Part shown: positions 16,282 to 24,473 of the stretch, piece after piece | Numbering within the stretch: the first letter of the stretch is position 1 | How the letters are laid out: the number at the start of each line of letters is the position of its first letter | From: DASXYU01 sp036502295 | Lineage (GTDB): Bacteria > Actinomycetota > Actinomycetes > Mycobacteriales > Jatrophihabitantaceae | DNA: 45,300 nucleotides | Direction: 5' to 3' | Assembly: GCA_036502295.1 (NCBI GenBank) | Contig: DASXYU010000015.1 | Span: 1 to 45,300 of the forward strand | Notes under the pieces: generated by a model | What the model was told of the DNA's origin: nothing | The model's input: only the letters and a program-made list of their open reading frames with translations | The model's database searches: none | Made by a program: the position numbers and the translations under genes

Positions 16282-19200
16282 GTGCAGGTGCGGATCCTAG
16301 GGCCACTAGAAGTGATCGGCGACGACGGTGCGCCGATCGTCATCGCCGGCGTGCGGCTGCGGGCGTTGGTGGTCCGCCTCGCCCTTGCCGCGGGCCGTCC
16401 TGTCGCCGTAGACGGGCTCGTCGGGACGGTGTGGGGTGATGACCCACCGGGTGATGCCGCGAACGCCCTGCAGACCCTCGTTTCCCGGGCCCGCAGGGCG
16501 CTCGGCTCGGCGCACTCGATCGAGCAGTCCGCCGCGGGCTACCGCCTTGCGGTGACGGCCGAGGAGGTGGACGCCTGCCGCTTCGAACAGCTGGCGGCGG
16601 TCGGCCGCTGCGCCGAAGCGATCGCCCTCTGGCGCGGTCCGGCGCTCGTCGATCTCGGTGAGGACGCCCTGCCCGATGCGCTACGCCTTCACGAACTGCG
16701 TCTCGATGCCACGCTGCACGTCCTTGAGAGCGACATCGCCGCCGGAGACGCCGCGTCACGCGTCGCGGAACTCGAGGCACTCGTCGCCGAGCATCCCTTG
16801 CACGAGCGTCTCGCCGGTCTGCACATGCGTGCGCTCGCGGCGGGCGGCCGCCAAGCCGACGCCCTCAACGCATATGGGGCGCTCCGCGCCCGCCTCGCCG
16901 AGGAACTCGGTGTCGACCCCGGCTCCGAGTTGCAGGCAACACACCTCGAGATCCTCCGCGGCGAGACCCCGACCCGCAGCGCGCAGCCGCGGAGCAACCT
17001 GCGCGCACAGCTCACCAGCTTCGTCGGCCGTGAGGACGAGGTGACCCGCCTCGCGAAGTTGCTCGACCAGCATCGGCTCGTCACCCTCGTCGGGCCGGGC
17101 GGCGCGGGCAAGACCCGCCTCGCGAACGAGGCCGCGACCCTCTTCGCCCCCGACGTCCGCGACGGTGTCTGGCTGGTCGAGCTCGCGCCGGTGACCGATC
17201 CGGCCGACATCGCCCAGGTCGTCCTCGGCTCGCTCGGGCTGCGCGATACGCAGATCCTCGAGCGCCGCCGCGAGCAACTCGCACGCGATCCGCAGGAGCG
17301 GCTGGTCGACGTCCTCGCCGACAAGCACGCCGTCCTCGTCCTCGACAACTGCGAGCACCTCATCGAGGCGACCGCCGAACTTGCCGCGACGTTGCTCGAA
17401 CGCTGCGCTGATCTGCGCATCGTCACCACGAGCCGCGAGCCGTTGGGCATCACGGGCGAGGCGCTGCTCGCCGTGCCACCGCTGGGGCAGCCCGAGGCAG
17501 GTACGCCGGCCGAGGTCGCGCTCGCGTTCCCGGCGGTGCGTCTCTTCGCCGATCGCGCGGGCGCGGTGAGCCCAGGCTTCGATGTCGATGCCACGACCGT
17601 CGACAGCGTCATCGAGATCGTGCGACGTCTCGACGGGCTGCCTCTGGCGATCGAGCTCGCCGCTGCCCGGTTGAGGACGATGCCGCTGCCCGAGATCGCC
17701 ACACGTCTCGTCGACCGCTTCCGGTTGCTCACCGGTGGCAGCAGGACGGCGCTTCCTCGGCACCGCACGCTGCGCGCCGTGGTCGAGTGGAGCTGGGACC
17801 TGCTCGCCCCGATTGAGCGCCTGCTGGTGGAGCGCCTCGCCGTCTACCCGGCGGGCGTCACGACCGCATCAGCCGCGGCAGTCTGTTCTGACGGTGCGAT
17901 CGAGACGGACGACCTGCCGGATCTGCTCGGATCGCTCATCGACAAGTCCCTGCTGCAGCCGGTCGGTGACGGGACACGGATGCGGATGCTGGAGACGATC
18001 CGCGAGTACGGCATCGAGCGCCTTGGCGAGGACGGGCAGCTCGCCGAGGTGCGCCGCTGGCACACCGACTACTTCACCGATCTGCTCACGCGTGCCGAGC
18101 CGTACCTGATCAGCGCTGAGCAGCTTCCCTGGTTCGGGCTGCTCACCAGTGAGCGCGACAACATCGTCGCGGCGCTGCGGTTCCGTTGCGACGACGGTGA
18201 TGCCGACGGCGCGCTCGACATCGCGGTGCGGCTGGCGGGATTCGCGATGCTGCTGGGCAACGACGCAGAGATCAACGGGTGGATGGGCGAGGCGCTGGCC
18301 GTGGACGGTGCCACCGATCAGGAGCTCGTCACGCTGGCACGGTCGATGCGTGCGATCACCGGCATGATGTTCGGCGAGGACGACCAACCCGGTCCCGATC
18401 TCGTCGCGCTGGCGCACGGGCTCGGCGAGATCGACGTGCGCCGCCGGCCGATGACGGGGTTGCTGCGGGCGGCCGCCGCTTTCATGAGCGGCGAGCGGGA
18501 ACTCTCGTTGCAGTACACGGACGAAGGCATCGCGGTAGGCGACCCGTGGCTTCGAGCCGCGCTGCTGATGCTGCGGGCCAGCCTCGCCGAGAACGAGGGC
18601 GACATCGACACGATGCGAACCGTGCTGCCGCAGGCGGTCGCGCAGTTCCGCACGCTCGGCGAGCGGTGGGGCCTGGGCGGGTCGCTGCGCAGCCAGGCGT
18701 GGCTGCTCACCTGTGACGGCGATCTCGACGCGGCGCAAGCCGCCTACGACGAGGCGCTCGCACTGATGACCGAGCTCGGATCACGCGAGGACGAGGCGTT
18801 CCTGCTCGTGCGCCAGGGGGAGATCGCGATCCGCCGCGGCGATGTTCCCGCCGCGCGCGCCTATCTCGACCGCGCGCAGCGCAGCGCCGAACTCACCGGG
18901 TGGGCGCTGGAGTCGGCCTTCGCGTCGGCGATGCTGGCACAGCTCGAACGGCATGCCGGGCGCCCTGACGTGGCGCGATCGCTACAGCGCAGCGCTGCTG
19001 AGCGAATGCGGACGGTTCCCGCCGGGCACCCCGCTTTTGGCCACGGCCACGCGCTCGTCCATGCGCTCTCAGCACAGCTGGCGCTGGCCGACGGGCAGGA
19101 GCAGGACGCACTCGAACTCGCGACCCTCGCCTACACGGCGGCCATCGGTACGAAGGACATGCCGGTCGTGGCGAACGTGGGGCTCGCCGTCGTCGGCGTC

Positions 19201-19410
19201 ACCGCATTGCGCGATCCGCAGGTTGCGGCGGTGATGCTCGGTGCCTGCGCACGGGTTCGGGGCACCGAGGACCGCACGGACCCGGAGGTGCGGGTCCTCG
19301 CCGGACAGCTCGAGGCCGCCCTCGGCGGGGACTGCTTCGAGACTGCGTACGGCGCCGGGCTTGCGCTCAGCCGCGAGGACGCCCTGGCCCGCCTACGTCC
19401 CCTGGCATGA
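16282..19410 (+). CDS. AfsR/SARP-type transcriptional regulator with BTAD, NB-ARC-like ATPase and TPR domains
   Basis: A 1042-aa STAND-type regulator. Residues 1-90 are an OmpR-like winged helix (MQVRILGPLEVIGDDGAPIV; ANALQTLVSRARRAL), 95-240 the bacterial transcriptional activation domain (EVDACRFEQL ... RLAEELGVDPGSEL), about 250-520 an ATPase with Walker A VGPGGAGKTRLA (residues 270-281), Walker B AVLVLDNCEH and GLPLAIELAAARLR, and the rest TPR-like helices. Such proteins activate secondary-metabolite or stress genes when ATP and a ligand or phosphorylation switch them on. No biosynthetic cluster is present; the nearest target candidates are the convergent DrrAB-like exporter genes. GTG start at 16282. 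Confidence 0.93.
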   Translation: MQVRILGPLEVIGDDGAPIVIAGVRLRALVVRLALAAGRPVAVDGLVGTVWGDDPPGDAANALQTLVSRARRALGSAHSIEQSAAGYRLAVTAEEVDACRFEQLAAVGRCAEAIALWRGPALVDLGEDALPDALRLHELRLDATLHVLESDIAAGDAASRVAELEALVAEHPLHERLAGLHMRALAAGGRQADALNAYGALRARLAEELGVDPGSELQATHLEILRGETPTRSAQPRSNLRAQLTSFVGREDEVTRLAKLLDQHRLVTLVGPGGAGKTRLANEAATLFAPDVRDGVWLVELAPVTDPADIAQVVLGSLGLRDTQILERRREQLARDPQERLVDVLADKHAVLVLDNCEHLIEATAELAATLLERCADLRIVTTSREPLGITGEALLAVPPLGQPEAGTPAEVALAFPAVRLFADRAGAVSPGFDVDATTVDSVIEIVRRLDGLPLAIELAAARLRTMPLPEIATRLVDRFRLLTGGSRTALPRHRTLRAVVEWSWDLLAPIERLLVERLAVYPAGVTTASAAAVCSDGAIETDDLPDLLGSLIDKSLLQPVGDGTRMRMLETIREYGIERLGEDGQLAEVRRWHTDYFTDLLTRAEPYLISAEQLPWFGLLTSERDNIVAALRFRCDDGDADGALDIAVRLAGFAMLLGNDAEINGWMGEALAVDGATDQELVTLARSMRAITGMMFGEDDQPGPDLVALAHGLGEIDVRRRPMTGLLRAAAAFMSGERELSLQYTDEGIAVGDPWLRAALLMLRASLAENEGDIDTMRTVLPQAVAQFRTLGERWGLGGSLRSQAWLLTCDGDLDAAQAAYDEALALMTELGSREDEAFLLVRQGEIAIRRGDVPAARAYLDRAQRSAELTGWALESAFASAMLAQLERHAGRPDVARSLQRSAAERMRTVPAGHPAFGHGHALVHALSAQLALADGQEQDALELATLAYTAAIGTKDMPVVANVGLAVVGVTALRDPQVAAVMLGACARVRGTEDRTDPEVRVLAGQLEAALGGDCFETAYGAGLALSREDALARLRPLA

Positions 19411-19416
19411 GCGCCG

Positions 19417-20232
19417 TCAGGTGCGACGCGCGTAGCCGCGCAGCGCGAGCGGGAAGAACACCACGAGCAGTACGGCGATCCAGACGAAGGTCCAGCCGAT
19501 CGGCACTGCCACCGGCCCTCCGATCATGAGGCCGCGCACCGCGTCGACGACCTTGCTGATCGGGTTGACCTTCACGAACGCCTGCAACCATCCGGGCATC
19601 GTGGCGGGATTGACGAAGCTATTGCTGCCGAACGACAGCGGCATGACCAGCAGGAACATCGTTCCTTGGACGGCGCCCGGAGTGCGGACCTTCGTGCCCA
19701 CCCAGATTGAGATCCACGCGAACGAGAGGGCGAAGCAGATCGCGATACCGATCGCGGCGAAGAGATGCCAGATGTTGGTCTCGATCCGGAAGCCCATCAG
19801 GTAACCGAAGCTCAGCGAGATCACGCAGAGCAGCAGGTAGCGGAAGAATTCGGCGAGGACGGCCCCGACCAACGGCGCCGAGCGGGCGATCGGCAGCGAC
19901 CGGAACCGGTCGAAGACGCCCTTCTCGATATCGGCGTTCAGGTTCTGCCCGATCGCGATGCTGCTCATCGCGATCGTCTGACCGAGCAATCCCGGCAGCA
20001 GGAACTGCATGTACTCGTGCCGCGTGCCGCCGCCGGCGATCGCTCCGCCGAAGACGTAGACGAACAGCAACAGGAAGATGATCGGCTGCAGGGTGACGTC
20101 GATCAGTTGCTCGGGCGTGCGGGCGATCTTGATCAGGTTGCGCTTGGCGAGCACCAGCGCGTGCTTGAAGGACCGCATGGCGGCCGGTGGGGCGACAACC
20201 GAGGTGCCCATTTCGAGAGTGGTGACGGTCAT
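19417..20232 (-). CDS. ABC-2 type permease of a DrrAB-like exporter
   Basis: A 271-aa membrane protein of the daunorubicin-resistance permease family. The N-terminus is cytoplasmic (ALVLAKRNLIKIARTPEQL), followed by six helices, and carries the typical QNLNADIEKGVFDRFRSLP motif and the PISKVVDAVRGLMIGG segment. It pairs with the ATPase gene immediately upstream: the ATG at 20232 overlaps that stop by 4 bp (ATGA). Probably exports a hydrophobic drug or lipid; substrate unknown. Only 6 bp separate its stop from the convergent regulator stop. Confidence 0.92.
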   Translation of the reverse strand: MTVTTLEMGTSVVAPPAAMRSFKHALVLAKRNLIKIARTPEQLIDVTLQPIIFLLLFVYVFGGAIAGGGTRHEYMQFLLPGLLGQTIAMSSIAIGQNLNADIEKGVFDRFRSLPIARSAPLVGAVLAEFFRYLLLCVISLSFGYLMGFRIETNIWHLFAAIGIAICFALSFAWISIWVGTKVRTPGAVQGTMFLLVMPLSFGSNSFVNPATMPGWLQAFVKVNPISKVVDAVRGLMIGGPVAVPIGWTFVWIAVLLVVFFPLALRGYARRT

Positions 20233-21191
20233 GCCGCGTTCTCCTCATCGGAGTCGTTGGTGCGCGTGCCGGTGAGGGTGAAGAAAACCTCGTCCAGGCT
20301 GGGCAGATGCAGTGACAGTTCGTCGACGCCGATGCCCGCCGAGGCGAGCTTGGCGATGGCGGCCGGCAGCACCGCGTCCCCGTCGACCGGGACCGTCAAC
20401 GCGCCCCGTCCTTCTGGTTCGGGCTTCCTGTCGCTCAACTCGTGCAGGATCCGGGCGACCTCGTCCTGCCGGCTCGAATCCGAGGGGCGGATGGTGAGGC
20501 GCTGCCCGCCGACCACGCGCTTGAGGCCGTGGGGGGTGTCGTGGGCGATGACGCGTCCGTGGTGGAAGACGCTGATCTCATCAGCCAGTGCGTCGGCCTC
20601 TTCGAGGTACTGCGTGGTGAGCAGCACGGTCGAACCGTCCGCGACGAGGTTGCGCACCACGTCCCACATGTCTTCGCGCTTGGCGGGGTCGAGACCGGTG
20701 GTGGGCTCGTCCAGGAAGATCACCGACGGCCGCCCGACCAGCGAGCTGGCGAGGTCGAGGCGCCGGCGCATACCGCCGGAGTAGTTCTTGGCGACGCGGC
20801 TGGCGGCGTCGGTGAGGTCGAACCACTCCAGCAGTTCAGCGGCACGAGTGCGCGCATCACGGGGGCTCAGGTCGAGCAGCTGCCCGATCATCACCAGGTT
20901 CTGCGTGCCGGTGAGGTCATCGTCCACCGAGGCGAACTGGCCGGTGAGGCCGATGCTGGCGCGGACCTTCTGGGGCTGCTTGAGGACGTCGTACCCGTTC
21001 ACCATCGCCCGTCCCGAGTCAGGACGCAGCAGGGTGGCGAGGATGCGCACGGCGGTGGTCTTGCCGGCGCCATTGGGGCCCAGAACGCCGAGGACGGTGC
21101 CCCGGGTCGCGGCGAGGTTGACGCCGTCCAGGGCACGGTTACTGTCGAAGTTCTTGGTGAGGCCCTCGGCTTCGAATGCGAGATCTGTCAT
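20229..21191 (-). CDS. ABC transporter ATP-binding protein, DrrA-like
   Basis: A 320-aa ATPase with Walker A VLGPNGAGKTTAVRIL, Q-loop GLTGQFASVDDDLTG, signature YSGGMRRRLDLASSL, Walker B VIFLDEPTTGLD and switch His in VLLTTQYLEEADALAD. The C-terminal ~80 residues are the DrrA-type extension that docks on DrrB (VNGYDVL early; LHLPSLDEVFFTLTG late). The ATG at 21191 is chosen because the longer frame has no conserved residues. It is first in a two-gene operon and divergent from rph. Confidence 0.94.
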   Translation of the reverse strand: MTDLAFEAEGLTKNFDSNRALDGVNLAATRGTVLGVLGPNGAGKTTAVRILATLLRPDSGRAMVNGYDVLKQPQKVRASIGLTGQFASVDDDLTGTQNLVMIGQLLDLSPRDARTRAAELLEWFDLTDAASRVAKNYSGGMRRRLDLASSLVGRPSVIFLDEPTTGLDPAKREDMWDVVRNLVADGSTVLLTTQYLEEADALADEISVFHHGRVIAHDTPHGLKRVVGGQRLTIRPSDSSRQDEVARILHELSDRKPEPEGRGALTVPVDGDAVLPAAIAKLASAGIGVDELSLHLPSLDEVFFTLTGTRTNDSDEENAA

Positions 21192-21285
21192 GCGAGCAGT
21201 CTGGCGGGTGGCGCTGACATGGCGCGCACACCGCCCGCACCTTGCCATCAGCAGGTGTGTCAGCCCGGCTGGCTAGGCTCGCTGC

Positions 21286-22008
21286 ATGTCTCGTCCTGAC
21301 GGCCGCGCGGCCGACCAGCTCCGTCCGATCACGATCACCCGCAACTGGCAGGCCTACGCGGAGGGCTCGTGCCTCGTCGAATTCGGCGAGACGAAGGTGC
21401 TCTGCGCCGCCTCGGTCACAGTGGGCGTGCCGCGCTGGCGCAAGGGCAGCGGCCTCGGCTGGGTCACCGCGGAGTACGCGATGCTGCCGCGGGCCACCCT
21501 CACCCGCAATGACCGCGAGTCGGTGAAGGGCAAGATCGGTGGCCGCACCCACGAGATCTCCCGCCTCATCGGTCGGTCGCTGCGCGCCGCGATCGACCTC
21601 TCGGCGCTGGGGGAGAATTCGATCTCGATCGACTGCGATGTTCTGCAGGCCGACGGCGGAACGAGGACGGCCGCCATCACCGGGGCCTATGTGGCGCTCG
21701 GCGACGCCGTCTCCTGGCTGGGTGCGCGAGGTTCGCTGGCGCGGCCCGAGCCGCTCATCAACTCGATCTCGGCGGTGAGCGTCGGCGTCATCGACGGCGA
21801 GCCCCGTCTCGACCTCATGTACGAAGAGGACGTCCGAGCCGAGACCGACATGAACGTCGTCGTCACCGGTACCGGCGAATTCGTCGAGATCCAGGGCACC
21901 GCCGAAGGTGTGCCCTTCCGCCGTGACGAGCTCGACGCGCTGCTCGACCTCGCAGTGGCGGGCTGCGCCGATCTCGCCAAGGCGCAGGCCGCTGCGTTGG
22001 CGGGCTGA
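21286..22008 (+). CDS. rph: Ribonuclease PH
   Basis: Phosphorolytic 3'-to-5' exoribonuclease for tRNA 3' maturation. A 240-aa protein, standard length, with RPDGRAADQLRPITITRNW, KGSGLGWVTAEYAMLPRAT, IGGRTHEISRLIGRSLRAA and ISIDCDVLQADGGTRTAAITG, the last two being the RNA-binding Arg cluster and phosphate/catalytic Asp regions. A possible -10 hexamer TAGGCT lies about 8 bp before the ATG, so the transcript may be nearly leaderless. The stop overlaps the rdgB start (TGATG). Confidence 0.96.
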   Translation: MSRPDGRAADQLRPITITRNWQAYAEGSCLVEFGETKVLCAASVTVGVPRWRKGSGLGWVTAEYAMLPRATLTRNDRESVKGKIGGRTHEISRLIGRSLRAAIDLSALGENSISIDCDVLQADGGTRTAAITGAYVALGDAVSWLGARGSLARPEPLINSISAVSVGVIDGEPRLDLMYEEDVRAETDMNVVVTGTGEFVEIQGTAEGVPFRRDELDALLDLAVAGCADLAKAQAAALAG

Positions 22009-22604
22009 TGCAGCTGCTCGTGGCGTCGCGCAATGCCAAGAAGCTGAGAGAGATGCAGCGCATCCTCGGTCCTGCACTGCCCGATCTCGAAGTGCTGGGG
22101 CTGGACGACGTGGCGCCGTACGAGGAGGTACCGGAGACGGGAGCCACCTTCGCCGACAACGCGCTGATCAAGGCCCGTGAGGGCTACGCCCACACGGGAC
22201 TGCCCACGGTCGCCGATGACAGCGGACTCACCGTCGATGCGCTCAACGGAATGCCCGGCGTCCTCTCCGCCCGCTGGGCCGGTCGTCACGGTGATGACGC
22301 GGCGAACCTCGAACTCGTCCTCGCCCAGCTCGGTGACGTCCCGGACGAACGGTTGACGGCGGCGTTCCGCTGCGCGGTGGCCTATGTGGACGGGGAGCGT
22401 GAGGTGCTCACCGACGGCGAGATGCCGGGCTACCTCGTCCGTGAGCCACGCGGTGGGCACGGCTTCGGCTATGACCCGATCTTCGTCCCGCGCGGCTACC
22501 GGCAGACCTCGGCCGAACTCAGCCCGGAGGAGAAGGACGCGATCAGCCACCGTGGTCAGGCGCTGCGCATGCTCGCCGACCTACTCGCCCGGCCGCGCGA
22601 CTAG
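22008..22604 (+). CDS. rdgB: dITP/XTP pyrophosphatase (RdgB/HAM1 family)
   Basis: Hydrolyses non-canonical purine nucleoside triphosphates to monophosphates, keeping ITP and XTP out of nucleic acids. Motifs: N-terminal LLVASRNAKKLREMQRIL, ETGATFADNALIKAREGYAHTG, the metal-binding VADDSGLTVDALNGMPGVLSARWAG region, GHGFGYDPIFVP and the C-terminal KDAISHRGQAL. 198 aa. Translationally coupled to rph, the same pair as Rv1340-Rv1341. Confidence 0.96.
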   Translation: MQLLVASRNAKKLREMQRILGPALPDLEVLGLDDVAPYEEVPETGATFADNALIKAREGYAHTGLPTVADDSGLTVDALNGMPGVLSARWAGRHGDDAANLELVLAQLGDVPDERLTAAFRCAVAYVDGEREVLTDGEMPGYLVREPRGGHGFGYDPIFVPRGYRQTSAELSPEEKDAISHRGQALRMLADLLARPRD

Positions 22605-22613
22605 ATTCGAAGC

Positions 22614-23672
22614 ATGACGACGACTACCACCGCCTGGGCCGCACCGGCCGCCGATCAGCCCCTCGCGCCGATCAGCATCGCGCGTCGCGATGTCGGCCCC
22701 ACCGACGTCCGGATCAAGGTCGAGTACTGCGGCATTTGCCACTCCGACCTGCACACGGCGCGTAACGAGTGGCACGGATCGGCGTACCCGGTCGTCCCGG
22801 GGCACGAGATCCTCGGCAGCGTCGTGGCGGTTGGGGATTCGGTGACGAGGTTCGGGATCGGTGACCGGGTCGGCGTCGGCTGCATGGTCGACTCCTGTGG
22901 CACCTGCCCCGAGTGTCTCGACGGCCTGCAGAACTACTGCCGCAACGGCGCGCTGATGACCTACAACAGCGTTGACCCGACCGGCACCGAGCCGCGCACC
23001 TACGGCGGCTACTCCGGCGAGATGGTGGTGACCGAGGGTTTCGTCGTGAAGATCCCGGACGGCATCGACTCGGCTGCCGCCGCGCCGATCCTCTGTGCCG
23101 GCATCACGATGTACTCCCCGCTGCGCCGCTGGCAGGTAGGCCCCGGTGCCCACGTTGCCGTTGCCGGCTTCGGCGGGCTCGGCAGCATGGGCGTGAAGCT
23201 GGCGAAGGCGCTCGGCGCAGAGGTCACCGTCCTCAGCCGCTCCGACCGCAAGGCCGAGGAGATCCGCAAGGCCGGCGCGGACCACGTGCTGCTGTCGACG
23301 GATCGTGCGGCGATGTCGGCCGCGCAGCGCACCTTCGACGTCATCCTCAGCACGATCCCCTCCACGCATGACATGAACCCTTACCTGCGGCTGCTCAAGC
23401 GCGACGGCACCTATGTGGTTCTCGGTGCGATCGAGCCGATCACCGACCCCGTTGTCGGTGGCCTGCTCGCCGGGCGGCGGGTGAACATCGGCGGGTCGAT
23501 GATCGGCGGCATCCCGGAGACTCAGGAAGTCCTCGACTTCTGCGCCGAGCACGGCATCGCCTCGGACGTCCAGGTCATCGGCGTCGACGGCATCAACGCC
23601 GCCTACGACCACATCGCCTCGGGGGACCCGGGCTTCCGCTACGTCATCGACATGAGCACCATCGGGGCGTGA
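22614..23672 (+). CDS. Zinc-dependent NAD(P) alcohol dehydrogenase (cinnamyl-alcohol-dehydrogenase type)
   Basis: A 352-aa medium-chain dehydrogenase. Catalytic zinc ligands are in EYCGICHSDLHTARNEW and VVPGHEILG; four structural-zinc cysteines are in DSCGTCPECLDGLQNYC; the Rossmann motif is GFGGLGSMGVKLAKALGAEV followed by SRSDRKAEE, where Ser-Arg-Ser suggests NADP preference. YahK/AdhC-like enzymes reduce aldehydes broadly. ATG at 22614, 9 bp after rdgB. The stop overlaps the next gene (GTGA). Confidence 0.93.
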   Translation: MTTTTTAWAAPAADQPLAPISIARRDVGPTDVRIKVEYCGICHSDLHTARNEWHGSAYPVVPGHEILGSVVAVGDSVTRFGIGDRVGVGCMVDSCGTCPECLDGLQNYCRNGALMTYNSVDPTGTEPRTYGGYSGEMVVTEGFVVKIPDGIDSAAAAPILCAGITMYSPLRRWQVGPGAHVAVAGFGGLGSMGVKLAKALGAEVTVLSRSDRKAEEIRKAGADHVLLSTDRAAMSAAQRTFDVILSTIPSTHDMNPYLRLLKRDGTYVVLGAIEPITDPVVGGLLAGRRVNIGGSMIGGIPETQEVLDFCAEHGIASDVQVIGVDGINAAYDHIASGDPGFRYVIDMSTIGA

Positions 23673-24232
23673 GACCCGCCGCGCTCGTTCCGGTTGCCGT
23701 AGCTGCGGTGTTGCTCGCGAGCTGTACGTCGGGCAGTTCGCGCAGCGTGCCGAGTGACGAGCCGAGCGTGAAGCCGTCCTCGTCGGGTATCGAGCGCCCG
23801 CTGCCGGTGACGGAGGAACTCGACATCTGCGGCGCGCTGCCGGTCGACGTCGTGGGTTCGTTGCTGAGCCAATCCGTAGCCAAGGCGGCGCCGGGGACGC
23901 CGGGCGGCACCTTGCTGGGGGAGTGCGACTACGCGATCGATGTCGCTGCCGCCTCGGCGAGTCCGCAGCCGGACGCTGCACCGCTGAAGCAGGTGTATGT
24001 CAGTGCCCGCCCGAATTCGGTGTACAGCACCTTCGTCAAGACCTACAACGCGAACACGGAGTCGCTGAGGGCCGGGACGAAGCAACTGCCGGCTGCCTAC
24101 TCGGCGACCGCCGGCTTGCTGGTGAAGGTGCCCTCGACCGACTACTTCCTACAGGTTGCGGTTGAGCAGACCGATGGCTCGTTCCTGCAAGCCCCGGCAG
24201 AGGCGATCGCCGCGTACTACCTCGCTGGCTAG
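23669..24232 (+). CDS. Putative lipoprotein, DUF3558-like
   Basis: A 187-aa exported protein: RPAALVPVAVAAVLLASC is a type II signal peptide with lipobox LASC, followed by a Ser/Pro-rich linker and a small domain with DICGALPVDVVGSLLSQ and LGECDYAID. The paired Cys and the leading 'CGALP...V' layout resemble the actinobacterial DUF3558 lipoproteins; assignment is tentative. The function is unknown. The GTG at 23669 overlaps the dehydrogenase stop. Confidence 0.8.
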   Translation: MRPAALVPVAVAAVLLASCTSGSSRSVPSDEPSVKPSSSGIERPLPVTEELDICGALPVDVVGSLLSQSVAKAAPGTPGGTLLGECDYAIDVAAASASPQPDAAPLKQVYVSARPNSVYSTFVKTYNANTESLRAGTKQLPAAYSATAGLLVKVPSTDYFLQVAVEQTDGSFLQAPAEAIAAYYLAG

Positions 24233-24246
24233 ATCAGTTCGCCCTT

Positions 24247-24274
24247 AGATCATCGTCCGCAGATCATCGTCCGC
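24247..24274 (+). repeat. Tandem 14-bp direct repeat
   Basis: AGATCATCGTCCGC occurs twice with no gap or mismatch (24247-24260, 24261-24274), 14 bp after the lipoprotein stop in the 241-bp spacer before the ureide operon. Not visibly symmetric. It may be a repeat unit or a paired binding site. Confidence 0.8.
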
Positions 24275-24421
24275 GACTCGAACAAGGTTCTCTGAGGATC
24301 CGGTTCCAGCGGGTCCGGACCAATCGCCGGTGCCTTGCCGCCATGCCACCCGGACAGTGAGAGCGGTGCGTAACACCGAGTTTGCCTCGGGGGTCCCATC
24401 TCGAAACAAATCGTAGACAGA

Positions 24422-24447
24422 GTTCGTATACGAACTTCGCATACGAG
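24422..24447. promoter_or_regulatory. Probable GntR/FCD operator upstream of the ureide operon
   Basis: GTTCGTATACGAAC (24422-24435) is a perfect 14-bp palindrome with the GT-AT-AC centre typical of FadR/VanR-type GntR operators. A second, imperfect copy TTCGCATACGAG (24436-24447) follows with centres 13 bp apart. The pair ends about 26 bp before the start of the solute-binding protein gene. The operon encodes its own GntR/FCD protein, the most likely ligand-responsive repressor for this site (inference). Confidence 0.72.
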
Positions 24448-24473
24448 ATGCGACCGAGATCTTGGGGGAACCG

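Noticed and set aside
24233..24421. Riboswitch upstream of the substrate-binding protein gene
   Set aside because: No known aptamer pattern (such as guanidine, TPP or ykkC-type motifs) could be recognised; only the tandem repeat and operator-like palindromes are visible.
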